In this document: piece after piece, positions 50,282 through 63,400 of the stretch
Layout of the letters: each line of letters opens with the position of its first letter
How positions within the stretch are numbered: position 1 is the stretch's first letter
Origin: Datnioides undecimradiatus
Taxonomy: Eukaryota; Chordata; Actinopteri; Lobotiformes; Datnioididae
Reading direction: 5' to 3'
DNA length: 64,000 nt
Assembly (NCBI GenBank): GCA_008933995.1
Contig: WARS01000110.1
Span: 2,046,001 to 2,110,000, forward strand
Notes under the pieces: generated by a model
Database searches by the model: none
Seen by the model: the letters and a program-made list of their open reading frames with translations, nothing else
Told to the model about the DNA's origin: nothing
Made by a program: the position numbers and the translations under genes

Positions 50282-52342
50282 AAAGAGATGAGACAAAGCA
50301 CAGCAACACAAAGACATAGACAGAGAGAAATGAGAAGGGGATCCAGTGTAATGCAAAATCATGTTGAATGTTGTAGACTGTATTTCTGTATTATATATTC
50401 TTCTGTTCTCTGCTGGGACTTGTTGTTCTTATTTTATTTAGCACAGATAGAATGCCACACCCAGCAGATAACAAGAGGACTGTTTGCCACTAATTGCCCA
50501 GCTCCTTCAAAACATCACACTTCCTCATTTCATCCGTAATTACAGATATCATAACCACTGAAGCTGTCTCTTAAATGTTTCAAGTTATTTTTTATATATT
50601 CAAGTACTATCACAGTGCCCATCATTAGATGGAAATACTGTATAATCCGTGTGCTTTTAATAAGGAGATGTGTATGTCTGAGTGTGTGTGTCTGCTAATT
50701 AACGGTAGTAATTAAGAGGGAGGTAAATAAATGATGGAGTTGAGGGAACATCTGTTTCAGCAGGAGAAGTGGGTCACAGTGGAGAGAGAGCAGAGATAGA
50801 CTGAGGCATCCCGGAGCCTGTCAGAGAAGGCCATTGATGATATAAAGCCTGTTTTTTTTCTCTCCTCACTAAGTGTCTAAACTGTGGGACCGATGTAAGG
50901 ACCACAGCCAAAAACTTATTAGCAGGTACAGTTTCACTTTGTAGAAACACTAAATTCAGACTGCCTCCCAAATACCCTAATAAATTAATAAAGATAGCTA
51001 TGATCATAGAAGGTATTTGGCTCCATATTTGGTTAAAGGACAAGTTTGTTCCGTTCGTGAGATTTCTTGACAGAAACAGCAATCTATAGTTTCACCAGCC
51101 TTATATTTCAAGCAACACACTACCCAGGTGTCATCGCCTCCATGTTGTAGGATGTTTAGGAACTGGTTGGGTATCTGAGACCAACCAGCAGCTATAATGC
51201 CCCAAAACAATCATGTAAGTGCTTAAATCCAGGATGTGTACAATTCCAAAATAGTAGATATTTGCATTATTTAGTGAATCACTGCTCCCAAAAGATCATG
51301 TGACCTTTTACATAGCCTTTATTCTAAAAAGTTACCATATTCAGAAGATATTATGAGCAAAAATGAGGCATACAAATAAATGAGACAGTTATTATAAAGC
51401 TAATGTATTCTTAGAAAGAAGCAGAACCACTTTGTTTTCACCATGGTTTGAACAGAATCATGATATTTATTCAGTTATACATACATAAGTGGACCATTTC
51501 CAGGTCACTTTCTGCCTCGGGCTATAAAAAAGACCTTCTCTCAACTAGCAAGTAGCTTACATTAGTGGACTCTACAGTACTAATTAATAATGAATCAACT
51601 CTACTGTTGCATATTAAGCGCACTTGAATTCTTTCATCGTTTTCCCGAGGGTGATTGATGCAATAGATTGCACAAATGTTCCCATTTTTGGAGCGTAGAA
51701 ATCTTCGCACAGGATTATTTTGAGTAAAGCTTGCGGTTCAGTAAAAAGATCTTTGCAGCAGTCTGCATTAAAGACCAGACAGAGATAAGACTATTAATGT
51801 AGCTGGGCATTCAGTTAACATTCACTATCCCCATTTATGCATGACATCAACACAGCTACCTTTAACTGTAGTGCTCATATTTTCTAATAATATTTGTTTT
51901 TGATGAGAGCATACATTTTTTTCAAAGTCTTATCAGCTTCATTGTTCTGCATTTAATTTGTTGTAGTTCGTCCAATAAACAAATAAAGGAGACAACAAAT
52001 GAAGGCAGGCCCCCAAATAGAGGGCAAGTAAAAAACAAGAGCGGCAACTAGCTAACTACAAACTATGCCAACTAGGCGTAATGTACATTTAATTCTATGG
52101 GACAGCACTTGAAATGTGAAACTTGTAGGCCAAGCTGATCAGGAACAAATACAGGAAGCAAGAAGTTTATATTAACAATTTAATGTAGTAACTTTAAGAG
52201 GAGTAACTGTAACAGAGCAAAACAATTTTTAAAATATTATTAATTGTATTTGTTTGATTAAAGTTTAATTTAATTTAAGATTTAAAAGCCTTAAGGTCTA
52301 ATGGTAAATAAAGGCCCTGGCCACTATTTGAGGAAAATCAGT

Positions 52343-52362
52343 ATTTTTTTTTTTTTTTTTTT
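52343..52362. repeat. T homopolymer
   Basis: A run of 20 T. No retroposed body is recognisable next to it. Confidence 0.9.
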
Positions 52363-52620
52363 ACTGTATTTTCAAAAGCCTAAATCAGATTAGTTTTTAA
52401 TTACTTTTAAAGGCAAAGAGTTACAAAGGTTTGAGTCAAAAATTAAAATGAAAAATGGCTTTTTACCCTATTAAGCTAGCTAGCAACATCTTCATCTTTG
52501 AAGAGGTAGAACAATTGAAGCTTGAACCTTTAAAATCTGATGTGTCTCTTTCCTTCGCTGTTTCACTGTTTTCAGGAAATAATGGTTGCTGACTGTTGGG
52601 ACAGGTTTGAGGAGTCAGAG

Positions 52621-52645
52621 TGTGTGTATATATATATATATATAA
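52621..52645. repeat. (TG)n(TA)n microsatellite
   Basis: tgtgtg followed by about nine TA units, then an A run. Confidence 0.93.
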
Positions 52646-54237
52646 AAAAAAAGCTGTGAAATGACCTAGCATGTTCCTTGAGGTCTGTGATCTTGGTAAA
52701 AATTGTCTGAGTGCTCAAAAACTTGGGGTGCCCAAGGTGTTGCCATGGTGCTACGTTCTTATTTTTACTCTAAAATCATGAAAAACAAAACAATATACTA
52801 ATTTTGCATACAATTTTGAAAGTAGTGTTTCATTTTCATTAACTGTCATCTTATTATTCCGGAATATTTATTGTCATATACTATTTCTAAAGTATTAGGG
52901 GCTTTAATATTTATATTACTACTTCATTCCTGAAGTTTTACTCTCTTAAAACAGGTTCACCCACACATTTCCAGCTCTGTACATGCTGACGGAATGATCA
53001 GATATTTACATTTCAGAGACAGGTTAGGCAGGATGACACCATGGCGAAAGCAACGACCACAAAATTACACTGACAACACTGAACCTTACAGAGGAGAAAA
53101 GTCCACAGTTTTCAGAGGCTCTCAGTGGAATATACCTTACCAAGTCAGTGATTCAACAAGACAGTGGTCCTATGTCGACAGGCAGAAAGAGCAGTGGTGC
53201 TGAGCGCAAAGCTTTCAGTAAAAACACTGAAAAGGTGGCGCTAAGTAAAACTGATGTGATGTGTGGGCTGTTCCTCCACTAGCCATTTACTGATATCATG
53301 AACCTCATCAGACTTTAAAAAAAAAACCTCTCTGTATAACTTACGTTCATTACTAAGATTCATCAGCCTCCAGAAAAATTAATATTTATACTGAGAGCAA
53401 ACATTCATGAAATGTGTCCACTGCCGCACACTGTCTTAGTATCTCATTTCGTGGGTGGCTTGTTTAATAAATTCCAATTTCCTTTGCATGCAAAACAACT
53501 ACTGTATTTATAAAATATGTGTTTTAGATAATGACTAGCTCCTTATGCCTTCATAGAAGTATGTGGGTGGGAAATGCAACCAAGTGGTACTAAATCAATT
53601 GTCATTTCATGGTAATCTGGTCAGTTGTCGTTGAGACATCTTGATCTGGTAAAGTCTTGGATTAGGAGACTAGACTGAGTAATCCCTGCAACCACTGAGG
53701 CAAAAAATACCAGTGACAGCACCTACATCACATGACCGATGTGCTGCATAGTACCCATCCAAGCTAATCGGCAAAGTACTGAAATGGGTGAAGTGTGTGT
53801 CTGTAGTATCTTTCAAACTACTAAAAACAGGCACACTGTGCTGCATGATAGCTGATACTGAATGCTGTTGGATGGAATCTGTGATTTGGGTTTATGCAAT
53901 AGTTGAACTGTTCTATGAAAGTGTTGAGCAGAGTGTCTACTATCTAATTTTTTTTATTTATTTATTTTTTTGCCAGAAATTTTAATGAGAGGGCTGATTG
54001 AAGAGAAATGTCAGTCAAAAGGTGTAGTGCTAATAAATACATTCTAAATTAGTCACATCACTTCATAATTAAGATGACCTCCACTGCTACCATTTATTAT
54101 TATTATATTACTTTTATCATTGTTATTGTACTGATAACAGTAGCGATAGTTAGGATTCTGTTGTTCCGCTGAACTTGCCACTACTGTCAAGTCCATCTTT
54201 ATGTACAACTTGCAAGTGTGCTGTATTGTGCTACTGT

Positions 54238-54525
54238 ATTTTCTCTCTCTCTCTCGCCTCTCCTGTCTCTCTCTGTGTCTCTCTCCATTTCCCCCAAACC
54301 GGTCAAGGCAGATGGCCTTGCAAATAGAGCCAGGATCTGCCCAAGGTTTGTTAAAAGGACGTTTTTCCTTGTCACTGTCGCCAAGTGCTTGCTCATGGCG
54401 GAACTGTTGGGTGGAATTAATAAGTAAGTAAGTAGTCTGGTCAAGACCCACTCTGTTTGTAAAGTACCCTGAGATAATATTTGCAGTGAAATGGCGCTCT
54501 ATAATAAAATTGAACTGAACTGAAT
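54238..54525 (+). mobile_element. L2-type LINE 3' end with CT-rich leader
   Basis: A (TC)n stretch is followed by cccaaaccggtcaaggcaga, tggcc, gagccaggatctgcc, gtttttccttgtcactgtcg, ccaagtgcttgctcat, and finally tggcgctctataataaaatt with a gaactgaactgaatt tail. This order is the 3' UTR of an L2-clade LINE (Maui-like) that is abundant in teleosts, whose tail is a TGAAT/TGAAC short tandem. No coding part is attached, consistent with 5' truncation. The plus-strand and minus-strand open frames over this area are by-products of the repeat. Confidence 0.82.
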
Positions 54526-54627
54526 TGGCATTAATTGTCATGACAGAAACAACTGCACCCTGATGCATTTTACACAATCAAACATAAAACACCAAATTTG
54601 CCAAAGAGAAGGTTAAGGAAGGATGCC

Positions 54628-55116
54628 ATGAAGCATGAGCCTCAGTCATCCAATGTCTTCCACATACTGAATATGTGTAGAGGTGTGTGTGGCAGCCTGG
54701 TCTTATTTGCATATAATTTAATTAGGGTAAACACACAGGACACCCATGTGCAATGTCGCTACCCTCTGAAGCAGCACTTCACAAGCCAGAGAGTACAGAT
54801 TTATCCACGTAGCTGTTTCAAAATTGTGTACATTCTCTGTATTATTGCGTTATACTTCGGTTATAGTTTTCTCTTGTTGATGAAATTGCCAAAGTGGCAC
54901 CAGAGTGATGTTAAGCCTGCAACAGATGTGATTCCAGATGGGGTGAAGCAAATTTCAAGGTCAGAAAAATTAAACAGGAGGTGCCTGCGCTGGTCGTTGT
55001 GCCACCATGAAAACAGGGCTGCATATTCTATCAAGGAAGTACTGTATATTAATATTGTTCAACGAAATAGCATAGACAGAAAGCAAATAGAAGCCATAAC
55101 AAAGGGAATGATTTAA
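54628..55116 (+). other. Longest ATG-started open frame, unassigned
   Basis: From the ATG at 54628 the frame stays open for 162 codons. I see no domain; there is one hydrophobic stretch (VYILCIIALYFGYSFLLL). It starts about 100 bp after the L2 tail. No promoter or splice signals stand out, and the DNA has octamer and homeodomain-like motifs (atttgcat, ttaatta near 54707-54723), so it may be regulatory DNA or chance rather than coding. Confidence 0.15.
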
Positions 55117-57169
55117 TGATATATTGGCACAATTTAATTTGTCAGTTGAACAAATAGTTATGCATCTATTGTGCATGCTAATGGAGCAGTGGCAGAGGGA
55201 ACATAAGGTGCGTATGGCCTTCTCTTTGTGCATGAAAAAACCTGCAAATAGAAAATATCCGCCCTGCTTTCACAGCCCTGTCCTTCAGTCGCCCTGTAGT
55301 CTCAAGCTGCTATCACATAAGAGCGCCGGCAACAAACACAAAAGAGAGAGCCTCAAGATTAGTCTGGCTGTTTGAAAGGAAATTGAACATTGTGTCACGG
55401 CGACTAGGCGAGAAGAGTTCTCTCTCTGTGTTTTATTCCTTTTTCCCCTCTGGACAGCCAGGTAATCACTGCTTCATGGACAGTATGAATGCAGATGGGC
55501 AGAAGGTCGTCTGAGCAGACCGTTCAAGGTCAAGGCTGGGGAGCTTGTGAAGTCCGCCTTCGCAAAGAGAAGAGCAGCTGTGCTTAGATGAACAAATAAT
55601 AACAGAGCTCTAAAAAACAAAAAAATAATAATTATAATTTGAAATTGCATATGAAAAATTTTCATGATGTACCTTTATGCTTCTCTCTACAATACATCAA
55701 GCTAGATGTATAATGTAGGCTGTACTGATTCTTAAAGTATATTTGTGATGTACCTTATTGTTTATGTAAACCTTAGGATCATATTCAATGACATGTCTTT
55801 CTTGTTACTGTTAGAACTATATCTTAAACACAAAAATAATTTGTGATAGACATTTCAATTAGGTATATAAAAGAGGGGAAATAATAGAAAGAAGAGAAGG
55901 AGGTAGAAGTCAACAAATAAACGATAGATCATTTGTGATGTTGGAGTATGCAACTGGATGTGTGTGTGTGGCTCTGCTGCACAAATTGTGGCTTTTACCA
56001 TCTCTTTAATGTGGAATGTGAATTCATTATGGACCAGTCTCTCTGCTGAAATGTTGAGTAAAGCCAGCCACTGTGAAGTTCTGGTCCGTCACAATAAAAT
56101 GCCAGTTTTTGAGGATAAAGAAGGGGCCTCTAATATTAGCAATAATAACACCACTGCCACGAGGTGGAATCGTGAAAAAAAGCTTAATTATTGCTCTCAA
56201 ATTAATAATTTATTAGCACAATATTACTGACATTTGAACATTCATTACCTTCCAAAACTTTGGAATTATTTGCCACAAAACATGATTTCAGTACAGTCCG
56301 ACTGTCCGGCTGAGAGGACTACCCTGTATTTTTTTCAAAGGTCTTTCATACTTTTAGGTTGTAGAAAGGCCTCTTTACAAATACATGGCATTTTGAAGGA
56401 GGTTTGCCAGAAATGTTACATTTTGTACTGTAGTTCAACCACACTAACAACTACAAGGGCAGAAAGAGACAGAGATTCCTCTGAGCAACAGCTCAGTGAG
56501 AATATGAGAAATCACCAGGCTGGTTGTAAAAGAAATTAGTCAGTTAGCATCCAATTCTGTGCAAGTTTATACAGGGGATTATAACAGACCTGTCACACAC
56601 CATTCTAAAATCTGAAAATATGCCTGCATATCTCCAAAGTGGCACCACAACCATGACAACGCTGACAATAAATTAACTTATTGTACTTACCCACTATACA
56701 TTGTCAAAACCCTCTGAGTAGTACACCTTATTATGTTTTATACTACTGTTAAATCTATAAGATTGGTCAGGGTTATTTAATTTACATGAGATAATCATGT
56801 GTGTTGCACCTGATATCCCTAGACTCTTGTGTGATAGCAGCTTAGACTAGTCATTTTAATTAAATCAATCTAAAAACGTCAAATAATCAAATAAACACTT
56901 GACTGACCATTTGATTTTAGTACTTGTGATATAAGAGGATTCAGCGTGTCATGCTTAAAGAAAACAAAAAGGACACAATTAACTATATTGCCTGACACAC
57001 TTTGAGTAGGTGTGACCATTATTTCTGTAATAATGTTTGAAATTATCACCTGAATTTGCAGTTCCACTGGCATTACAGCTTTACAGACTCTCAAAGCCAG
57101 TTTGACTTCTTTCTATAACTGTCCTGCCTGCAGTTTTTATTGTCTGGTACACTGTCACTGCTCTCATAT

Positions 57170-57380
57170 CATCATTTGGCCACAGCAGGTAGCTGTTTTC
57201 TGCAAAAACATTCTATAAACCCACCATACACTACCTGCTCGGCACCAGACAGCAGACATACACAGAGAATAGCTGTCGAACATGGTGCAGCATTCAGCAG
57301 ATACAGAAGATCATATTTCCCTCAGGAGGAGGTGGAGACCAAAAACAAAGCCAAAATCTATTGGACTTGAATTCATCAAA
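57170..57380 (-). repeat. Unnamed teleost repeat, copy 4 of 4
   Basis: cacagcaggtagctgttttc, ctacctgctcggcaccagac, agcagac, tttccctcaggaggaggtgg and gaccaaaaacaaagcc are well-kept phrases of the family seen at 28022, 30520 and 35110. This is the best preserved copy and lies about 30 bp left of the TIR element at 57411. Confidence 0.65.
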
Positions 57381-57410
57381 TTTTACATCGTACAAGTTTA
57401 AAAGATGATT

Positions 57411-57927
57411 TGTCATCATTTTAAGCCTGTTTCTGCTCACTATCAGGGTTTGTGGCACACGGCGGAACTCGAGGAGGTGGACGCAAATTCGTTTTGTTGG
57501 GATTTATGTTTACGAATGGTCGAAAAGCAGGCAAGGTCAAAAAGCCAGGTAATTAGTCAAAAAAAAAGGCGAACAAATCCAAAAAGAGGCAGGGGGAAAC
57601 AAAGTCCAGGTAACAGGCAAAATCCAAAACCAGAAATCCCAAAACACAAGGAACTCAAGGGAAAGAAACTCAAGGAAACAGCATGGGCACATCTACTCAC
57701 TTATAATCACCAGCAAACAACGAACCAATGGAGAACAAAGGACGTGACACAACTTAAATAGACTGGGAGTGAAAGCAAATGAGACACAGGTGAAACCAAT
57801 GAACTAATTAGGGAAAGGAAACAAGTACACAACAAGTCACACAAGTGAAAAACTTTTCAAAATAAAACAGGAAATAACAAGAAAAGAAAAGAAAATTAAA
57901 GCACCAACAAAGTTCAAAATGATGACA
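57411..57927. mobile_element. 517-bp non-autonomous element with 15-bp TIRs
   Basis: The left end TGTCATCATTTTAA is mirrored at the right end by TGTCATCATTTTGAA (complement), 14 of 15 matching. No transposase frame lies between; the inside is A-rich on the plus strand with short phrases (ttaaatagactgggagtg, gagacacaggtgaaacc) I know from fish loci. No clear target duplication flanks it (left agatgatt, right ctcacaaa). Superfamily not assigned. A partial relative is at 47950-48180 in the opposite orientation. Confidence 0.65.
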
Positions 57928-58384
57928 CTCACAAATGGCTAAATAAAAATTGCTATTGCTTCTTTAAGTCCAGTATGTTTCTGCATTTCCTCCGCACTAA
58001 CAATAAAACTATGGATGACATGTAAACTAGATGTTAGTAAACTAAATAGCTGACAGAAATCAAAATGAAATCCATAAAAAGACCAGAAATCAATAACATG
58101 TTGTAGTTGCATTGTATATCCAAGTATTTTTGTAAGCAGCATTGTTTTCTTCTTCTTGACACTTGACTGACATACAAAGTCAAAGCTGAATCTCAGGTTG
58201 CTGTCCTGGCGCCACAATAGTTGAACAAGCCCTCAACTGACACCAGGACAACACAAAATCTTCACAATTTCTGCCACAGACCACAAACGAGCCTGATCAG
58301 ACTGCACCATGGCAAATTGCGCGAAAAACAATCAAACAAACAAAAGCTGAACTTCAGATAAAAGTTTGGGCTAAGTGGATTTAA

Positions 58385-59057
58385 AGAGGACATATTATAG
58401 CAACTGAAAGTGGTTTTAAACAGGTCCTAGATGTCCTAAAAACAAGCTTTTGAAATTTTTTGGAAAAAAAAATCTGAAGTTCTGAGGAGGGTCTGCAGTC
58501 TCCCATTCTCTACCTTCATTATCTACGCGGAGTTCTGAGTGGGCATGGGGGGCTATGATAATGAGGAGCTGTGCTGATTGGAGGGTGTAGGACCGGTATC
58601 CAACGTGACTAGCGCTCCCGATGAATAGCCAGCGGCTGTACTCTATAGCTACGACCCAGAGTGTGACCGCGGGGGAAACGGTTGAAAAGACTAAAAAAAT
58701 AAAACGCAAACACGGTCTCCTCTGGTCTTCTGGGGCTGGGACAGAATCTAGACATTTGTGTTGGTTTTTACAACCAACAACAGAGTAATCTGCATGTCTG
58801 ACATTGCGACACAGCGCTAGCTTACCGCTGGAAACAGCAAACTTCACCTAGCGGGTTGAACGCCCTCTCTCAGTTGTTTCACTCAGAGGAGGACGGCCTA
58901 TGTATCGTTATGTAACGACAGGAGCTGAATCTGAACGGCCTGTAGGAGCCCCGTTTTACCAGTGGGTGGGCTGTAGAGACGATGGAGCACTTGTTTGCCT
59001 TCCACATTGTCTGATTTGGTAGGCTGAGGGTGGACTGTTTTTGATAATATGTCCCCT
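58385..59057. mobile_element. piggyBac-type MITE, 673 bp, TTAA target sites
   Basis: The left end AGAGGACATATTAT and the complement of the right end AGGGGACATATTAT differ at one of 14 positions. A TTAA stands directly outside each end (58381-58384 and 59058-59061), the target-site duplication of piggyBac-superfamily elements. The inside is GC-richer than its surroundings and keeps phrases (gaggagctgtgctgattgga) known to me from fish copies. It has no transposase frame; the minus-strand frame at 58416-58847 is incidental. The copy looks structurally complete and fairly young. Confidence 0.82.
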
Positions 59058-62000
59058 TTAATGTAGTTTAATATTTAAAAAAAATGGATAATGGACTTAG
59101 GTTAAGAAAAGGTTGTAAGAAAAATTAAAACGATGAAAGAAAGATGCCTCCTGCATAAATGACTACTTATAGTGCCCCAGAGTAAGTCAGATTCCTTTAT
59201 TTTCAGTAGAACAGTTGCTCAACTGAGCTAGAGCTTTATAGATATACTACTGCAACAATTTTATACATTTACATATATGTATAGAACTGCAGACCAGAAC
59301 ATACTCTTCTCACCGGCAGGATAAAAATCCTAATTTTCTTAAGCAACAGAACATCCACTCACTTTATGGATCTGCACTTATCTTGTTTTAACATTCACCT
59401 CGCCTATTGCTGTTTCATTATCACCATAATCCCTACACGCCTGTCAGAAAATTGGTTTTATGCAACACGCTTGAATGAGAGGCGAAAAAAAAAAATCACT
59501 GCGCAGGCTGAAAAAGAAAACATAGAAAACAAAATGATAAGCAAGTAAGGTGAAGGTGTAAATGAAAAATATTTTAGGTGCAATGCAGTGTACATTTGCA
59601 GGCCTGTTTGCCGCTGGAAATCCTGCTGAAGAGAATAAATTGGATGGAAGGAAATGATATATGTATTCTGGGGATCTGCATGCAGAAATTGGGTATCAAT
59701 ATGAAGCAGATTTGAAAAACCTGTTGATGGTAGCATAATGCTAGGACTGTTCTCAGAAGCATACTGGGGAGGCTGAGATGTTGCTGTAATTAAAAGAAAC
59801 ATCCAAAGTAAAGCAAGCACTGATAACTGTCTTTCCAAATGGTAATCTATGTGTCTGGTAGATTCAATATCAACAGAAAGAGAGAGGAAGAATACATTTA
59901 TTGTTTTTTTTTTTTGTTTTTTGTTTGTTTAAGTTTTGAGATGACTTTTTTAACTTTACTAAGTGTAATTTTCACCTAAATTGATATTTTTTTATATTTG
60001 TTGTTTGCTTGTTTTGTTTGATTATATTGATGCAAATTTCATAAAATTATTGATATTTTTATGAATTGAAGATATAAACTCACTATTACACATCTAAGAT
60101 ATTCCAACTACTTATTTGTGAGTCATTAATTTGTCCTTCAAAAAACATTTTTTATGAAGAATTGTCATACATTGTCAAGTTGTATCAGTAAGGATGTCAA
60201 TGCAGTTCAGTGAGTTTGCTGCAGAGTTTGGTATATGTATTTACTGGAGTTCTCCCAATCCAGTCGCATCTCAGTTAATGCCATAACAGTGTCCGAGCAG
60301 AGAAACTTTGATTTGATACGCCATTTTCCCATTTTCCTCAGCATTAGTGTGAGGGTAGGAGAGCTGCTGTATCGTTCTCGCTGTGTCAATAAGATGTTAA
60401 CACAGGACCAGCTTTAATCGATTGAACAACTCAGAGAGCAGAGAGGAACCTGCGGGTTGCTTTACTAACACTGCGTGATCAGTTCTTGAACTTTGCAGCT
60501 CTCCCTTGATTTCCTTCTCTTTTAAAAATGACCTTTCCCCCTGGTGTTAATTATCATTCTGTCACCAAGGCAGAAAGAAAGACAAAATTCTTTTTTGTTT
60601 GTTTGCATTTATGTTTGCAAGGGATCACAAGCTTGTGTTGAGAAGAAGACTGGAGTTTCCAAAGTGAAAAGTCAAGGGCAAGAAGAAGGAGACTGTATAA
60701 AGGTGTGGGTACCTGCACTGCGCTCCATGAGGTGTACATGTTTATATGCATGTGTGTGTGCAAGTAAGTGTGTGTGTGTGTCTTTGAGTAGTGAATCAAA
60801 GGCCTTATGTGCAGGGCTGCACAGAGCTGATAGCTGACCCATCAAGCGTGGCCCACCTAAAGCAGAATAAAAAACACCCACATCAGAAAAAGCCCCAGCA
60901 GAGAGAATTTCTAAAGTGCAGTGCTGCACTGTGCACATCTAAAAGGCCTACCTCAGCCACAAACACAGCTCAAATCCTCAGCCAACAATGGGCGCTTACA
61001 AAAGGCGGAGCTGAGGGCAAAGAGACTGAGGAGAGAGAGATGTGTGGAACTGTGTCCTTCACTCTTCGGTCTCCAGCCTTTCATGCTTGAGTTGTATGCT
61101 TCCTGTCAGCAACACACTTGTGCGCTATGTTGTCTGGAGTAAAGGCCAAAGTCCTCTCTACCCTATCTAAGAAGATCAGATGAATAGAGCACAGTACACA
61201 GTACACAGGTTCAGTTCTACCAGAGCTGGAGGCCTGAGACTTGGTCTCACATCTGAGTTATAAATTGCTTTGGTCACTGTGGAGCAATGTTTTTTATGAT
61301 TGAGTGTCTGTTTTCTTTCCTTTTACATGAACATTCACGTGGGTGCCAGGAGACGCATTTCAGCATTTTCACACCATTTCACTGATTGACATTTGGTGGC
61401 AGTTAAACAGCAGGATACCTAAAAATATATAAATTCATTTTATGTGAGGAATTAAGGAAAGAAGACTATTACCTAGCTGACAATATCAATGTTGAAAATG
61501 CAAGTTTCCTTATTTATTATTTAATTTCTTTAAATTTTGGCTTTTCATATGTTTTAGGCTGGAGGGAATGCATTCAATATGTTTGTTAGTCCACAGGGAT
61601 TCACAGATAGACACTCACTTAGATACTTGCAAGTGACTTACAATTTGCTTTTAAAGAGAAAGCACTGCTTTACTGCCGTCTCATATTAAATGTTTCAAGC
61701 ATGTTTTATGTCTGATTATAATCCACACTGATGAATGTGATTCCCTATAAGTTCCCTATGTTGCACCTATAACCACAGCTAACAGTAATGGATCCTGGAG
61801 TGCACCTGTACAACAATGTAGCTATGTAACTAAGTGAAGAGTTAAACCCCTGGAGGTGAGAAAAAACAAGGTTTTCAGGTGTTGAATTACCTGAGACAAG
61901 TTGTGAGCACAGCATTGATTGAGAAAAAGGGATTCCATCCTCTTATTCCATTACAGCCTTTAGTGGTGGTTCTCCTTTAGCTGTGTGCGTTTCCCTTTGC

Positions 62001-63019
62001 ACACAAAAAGCCAAAATGTTTTTTTATTTTGTGTTGTATTCCATAGTAAACGCCTGCACTTTTATCAGGAAAGAATTATGTAAATGCACATAAGGACCGA
62101 AAGCAAGAGTCAAAGAGGAGCAGCAGGAATATTCAATTCAGCCAGGCCAGCCAAGAGTCAAAAAGCTCAAGCCCTGTAAGCAGGCTATATATATATATTT
62201 TTTAAGAAATGCATGTAAATGAAATAAATAAATAAAACTGAAAAGGTTGAAAATGAATGAAAAAATGTAGAATTGTAAAATTGTGTTTTTTTTACAACTA
62301 CACTGAATTTTGGTTTCAGTCATGTGAGCAGCATTTGTAGTCATTAACTGGTGTGAAGCTTACATTAGGTTATACATCGCATTGATGGGAGTACAGCATC
62401 TTTTATACACAGCCAGCCCTTACCTCACTTGTTCTTTGTGGTGAGTAGCAAATTCAGAACCAGAACAACCCCAATCAGTATCACTGCATGTTTTTCACAC
62501 CATTGCCCAGGTTGACAGTGGCAGGAACAATCACAGCCACACAGCCAGATGATACAGTCACGACTCCCCCGCTGCCAAATTAAGTGCAACTCCATGTTTC
62601 TCTGCTCCCCTGGAGCGATGTTAAGTGAGGCTCTACGTGAAAATCCTATAATTGAACCTCTCTCAGGTCTGTGCTGGTTTTTCTGAGGACTACATTGCAG
62701 AATAGAAGCCAAACAGGAGAGAAAGACATTGCTGGGGGAGAAAACAGTTGTCACTGATCTCTCTTCCCCCCACAAAGGTTCATACAACAGAGAAGAAACA
62801 TATGATTCAAACATAATACTGATGTAGGGCAAAGAAGAGAACAGTGACAGAGTGTGTTAGACAAAACACACATGTGAAGGAACGTATAAATTCTCTGTAT
62901 ATGTCATCAAATAAGACATATTAAAGCTTCTATGAGTATGTGTCTCTCTTACATTGTATGTATAGGGGCTTAAATACAGAAGTTGCCTTACAATTATCAT
63001 TGTGCTGCTCATTGTATTT

Positions 63020-63400
63020 ACTCCATGTGACATTATGTCAGGTACTACATTTTGCTTTTAACTGTAATTATGGCATCTAGTTGTACTACAGTTTGTTTAT
63101 TCATTGCAACATCACATTATACTGCCTTTTATAATTTACTGTGACATGTACGTTTTGTTTTATTGTGACATCACGCACTACATTTTGCATCCTCACCGAC
63201 GACAAATGTATAATTTTTTTCATTCAACAAAATTGTGTTTTGTTGCATCTTCACATTTTGTTCTTTTGTCGTGACGTAATGCAAAAAAATTTTGTTCAAT
63301 ATGTTTTTCACATTTCGTTTTGTCAATGCAAGATGATATTATACCACACGTCTGTTTATAGTGGCATCAGTTCATTTTCACTGTGTAATGATGGGAGATG
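63020..63400. repeat. Degenerate tandem array, TGTGACAT...TACATTTTG units
   Basis: Units of roughly 25-45 bp start tgtgaca at 63026, 63140 and 63164 and continue with forms of actacattttg-c (63045, 63176) or gttttgtttt. Weaker versions (tgcaacatcacat, tgttgcatcttcacattttg, tcgtgacgtaatgc) fill the space to about 63330. Period and copy number are uncertain. Confidence 0.5.

Noticed and set aside
54053-54577. 174-codon minus-strand open frame
   Set aside because: It runs across the L2 LINE tail and its CT-rich leader in antisense; no domain.
58416-58847. 143-codon minus-strand open frame
   Set aside because: It lies wholly within the piggyBac-type MITE, which is non-coding.
59458-59838. Minus-strand frame starting with a signal-peptide-like hydrophobic stretch, considered as sez6 exon 1
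   Set aside because: The apparent start codon is TTG, not ATG. No matching CUB1 exon lies between it and 43083, and there is no convincing donor linking it to sez6.
62425-62832. 135-codon minus-strand frame with a Cys-rich patch and a hydrophobic C-terminus
   Set aside because: Cysteine spacing fits neither CUB nor sushi, no splice sites fit sez6, and I recognise no family. Left as probable chance.
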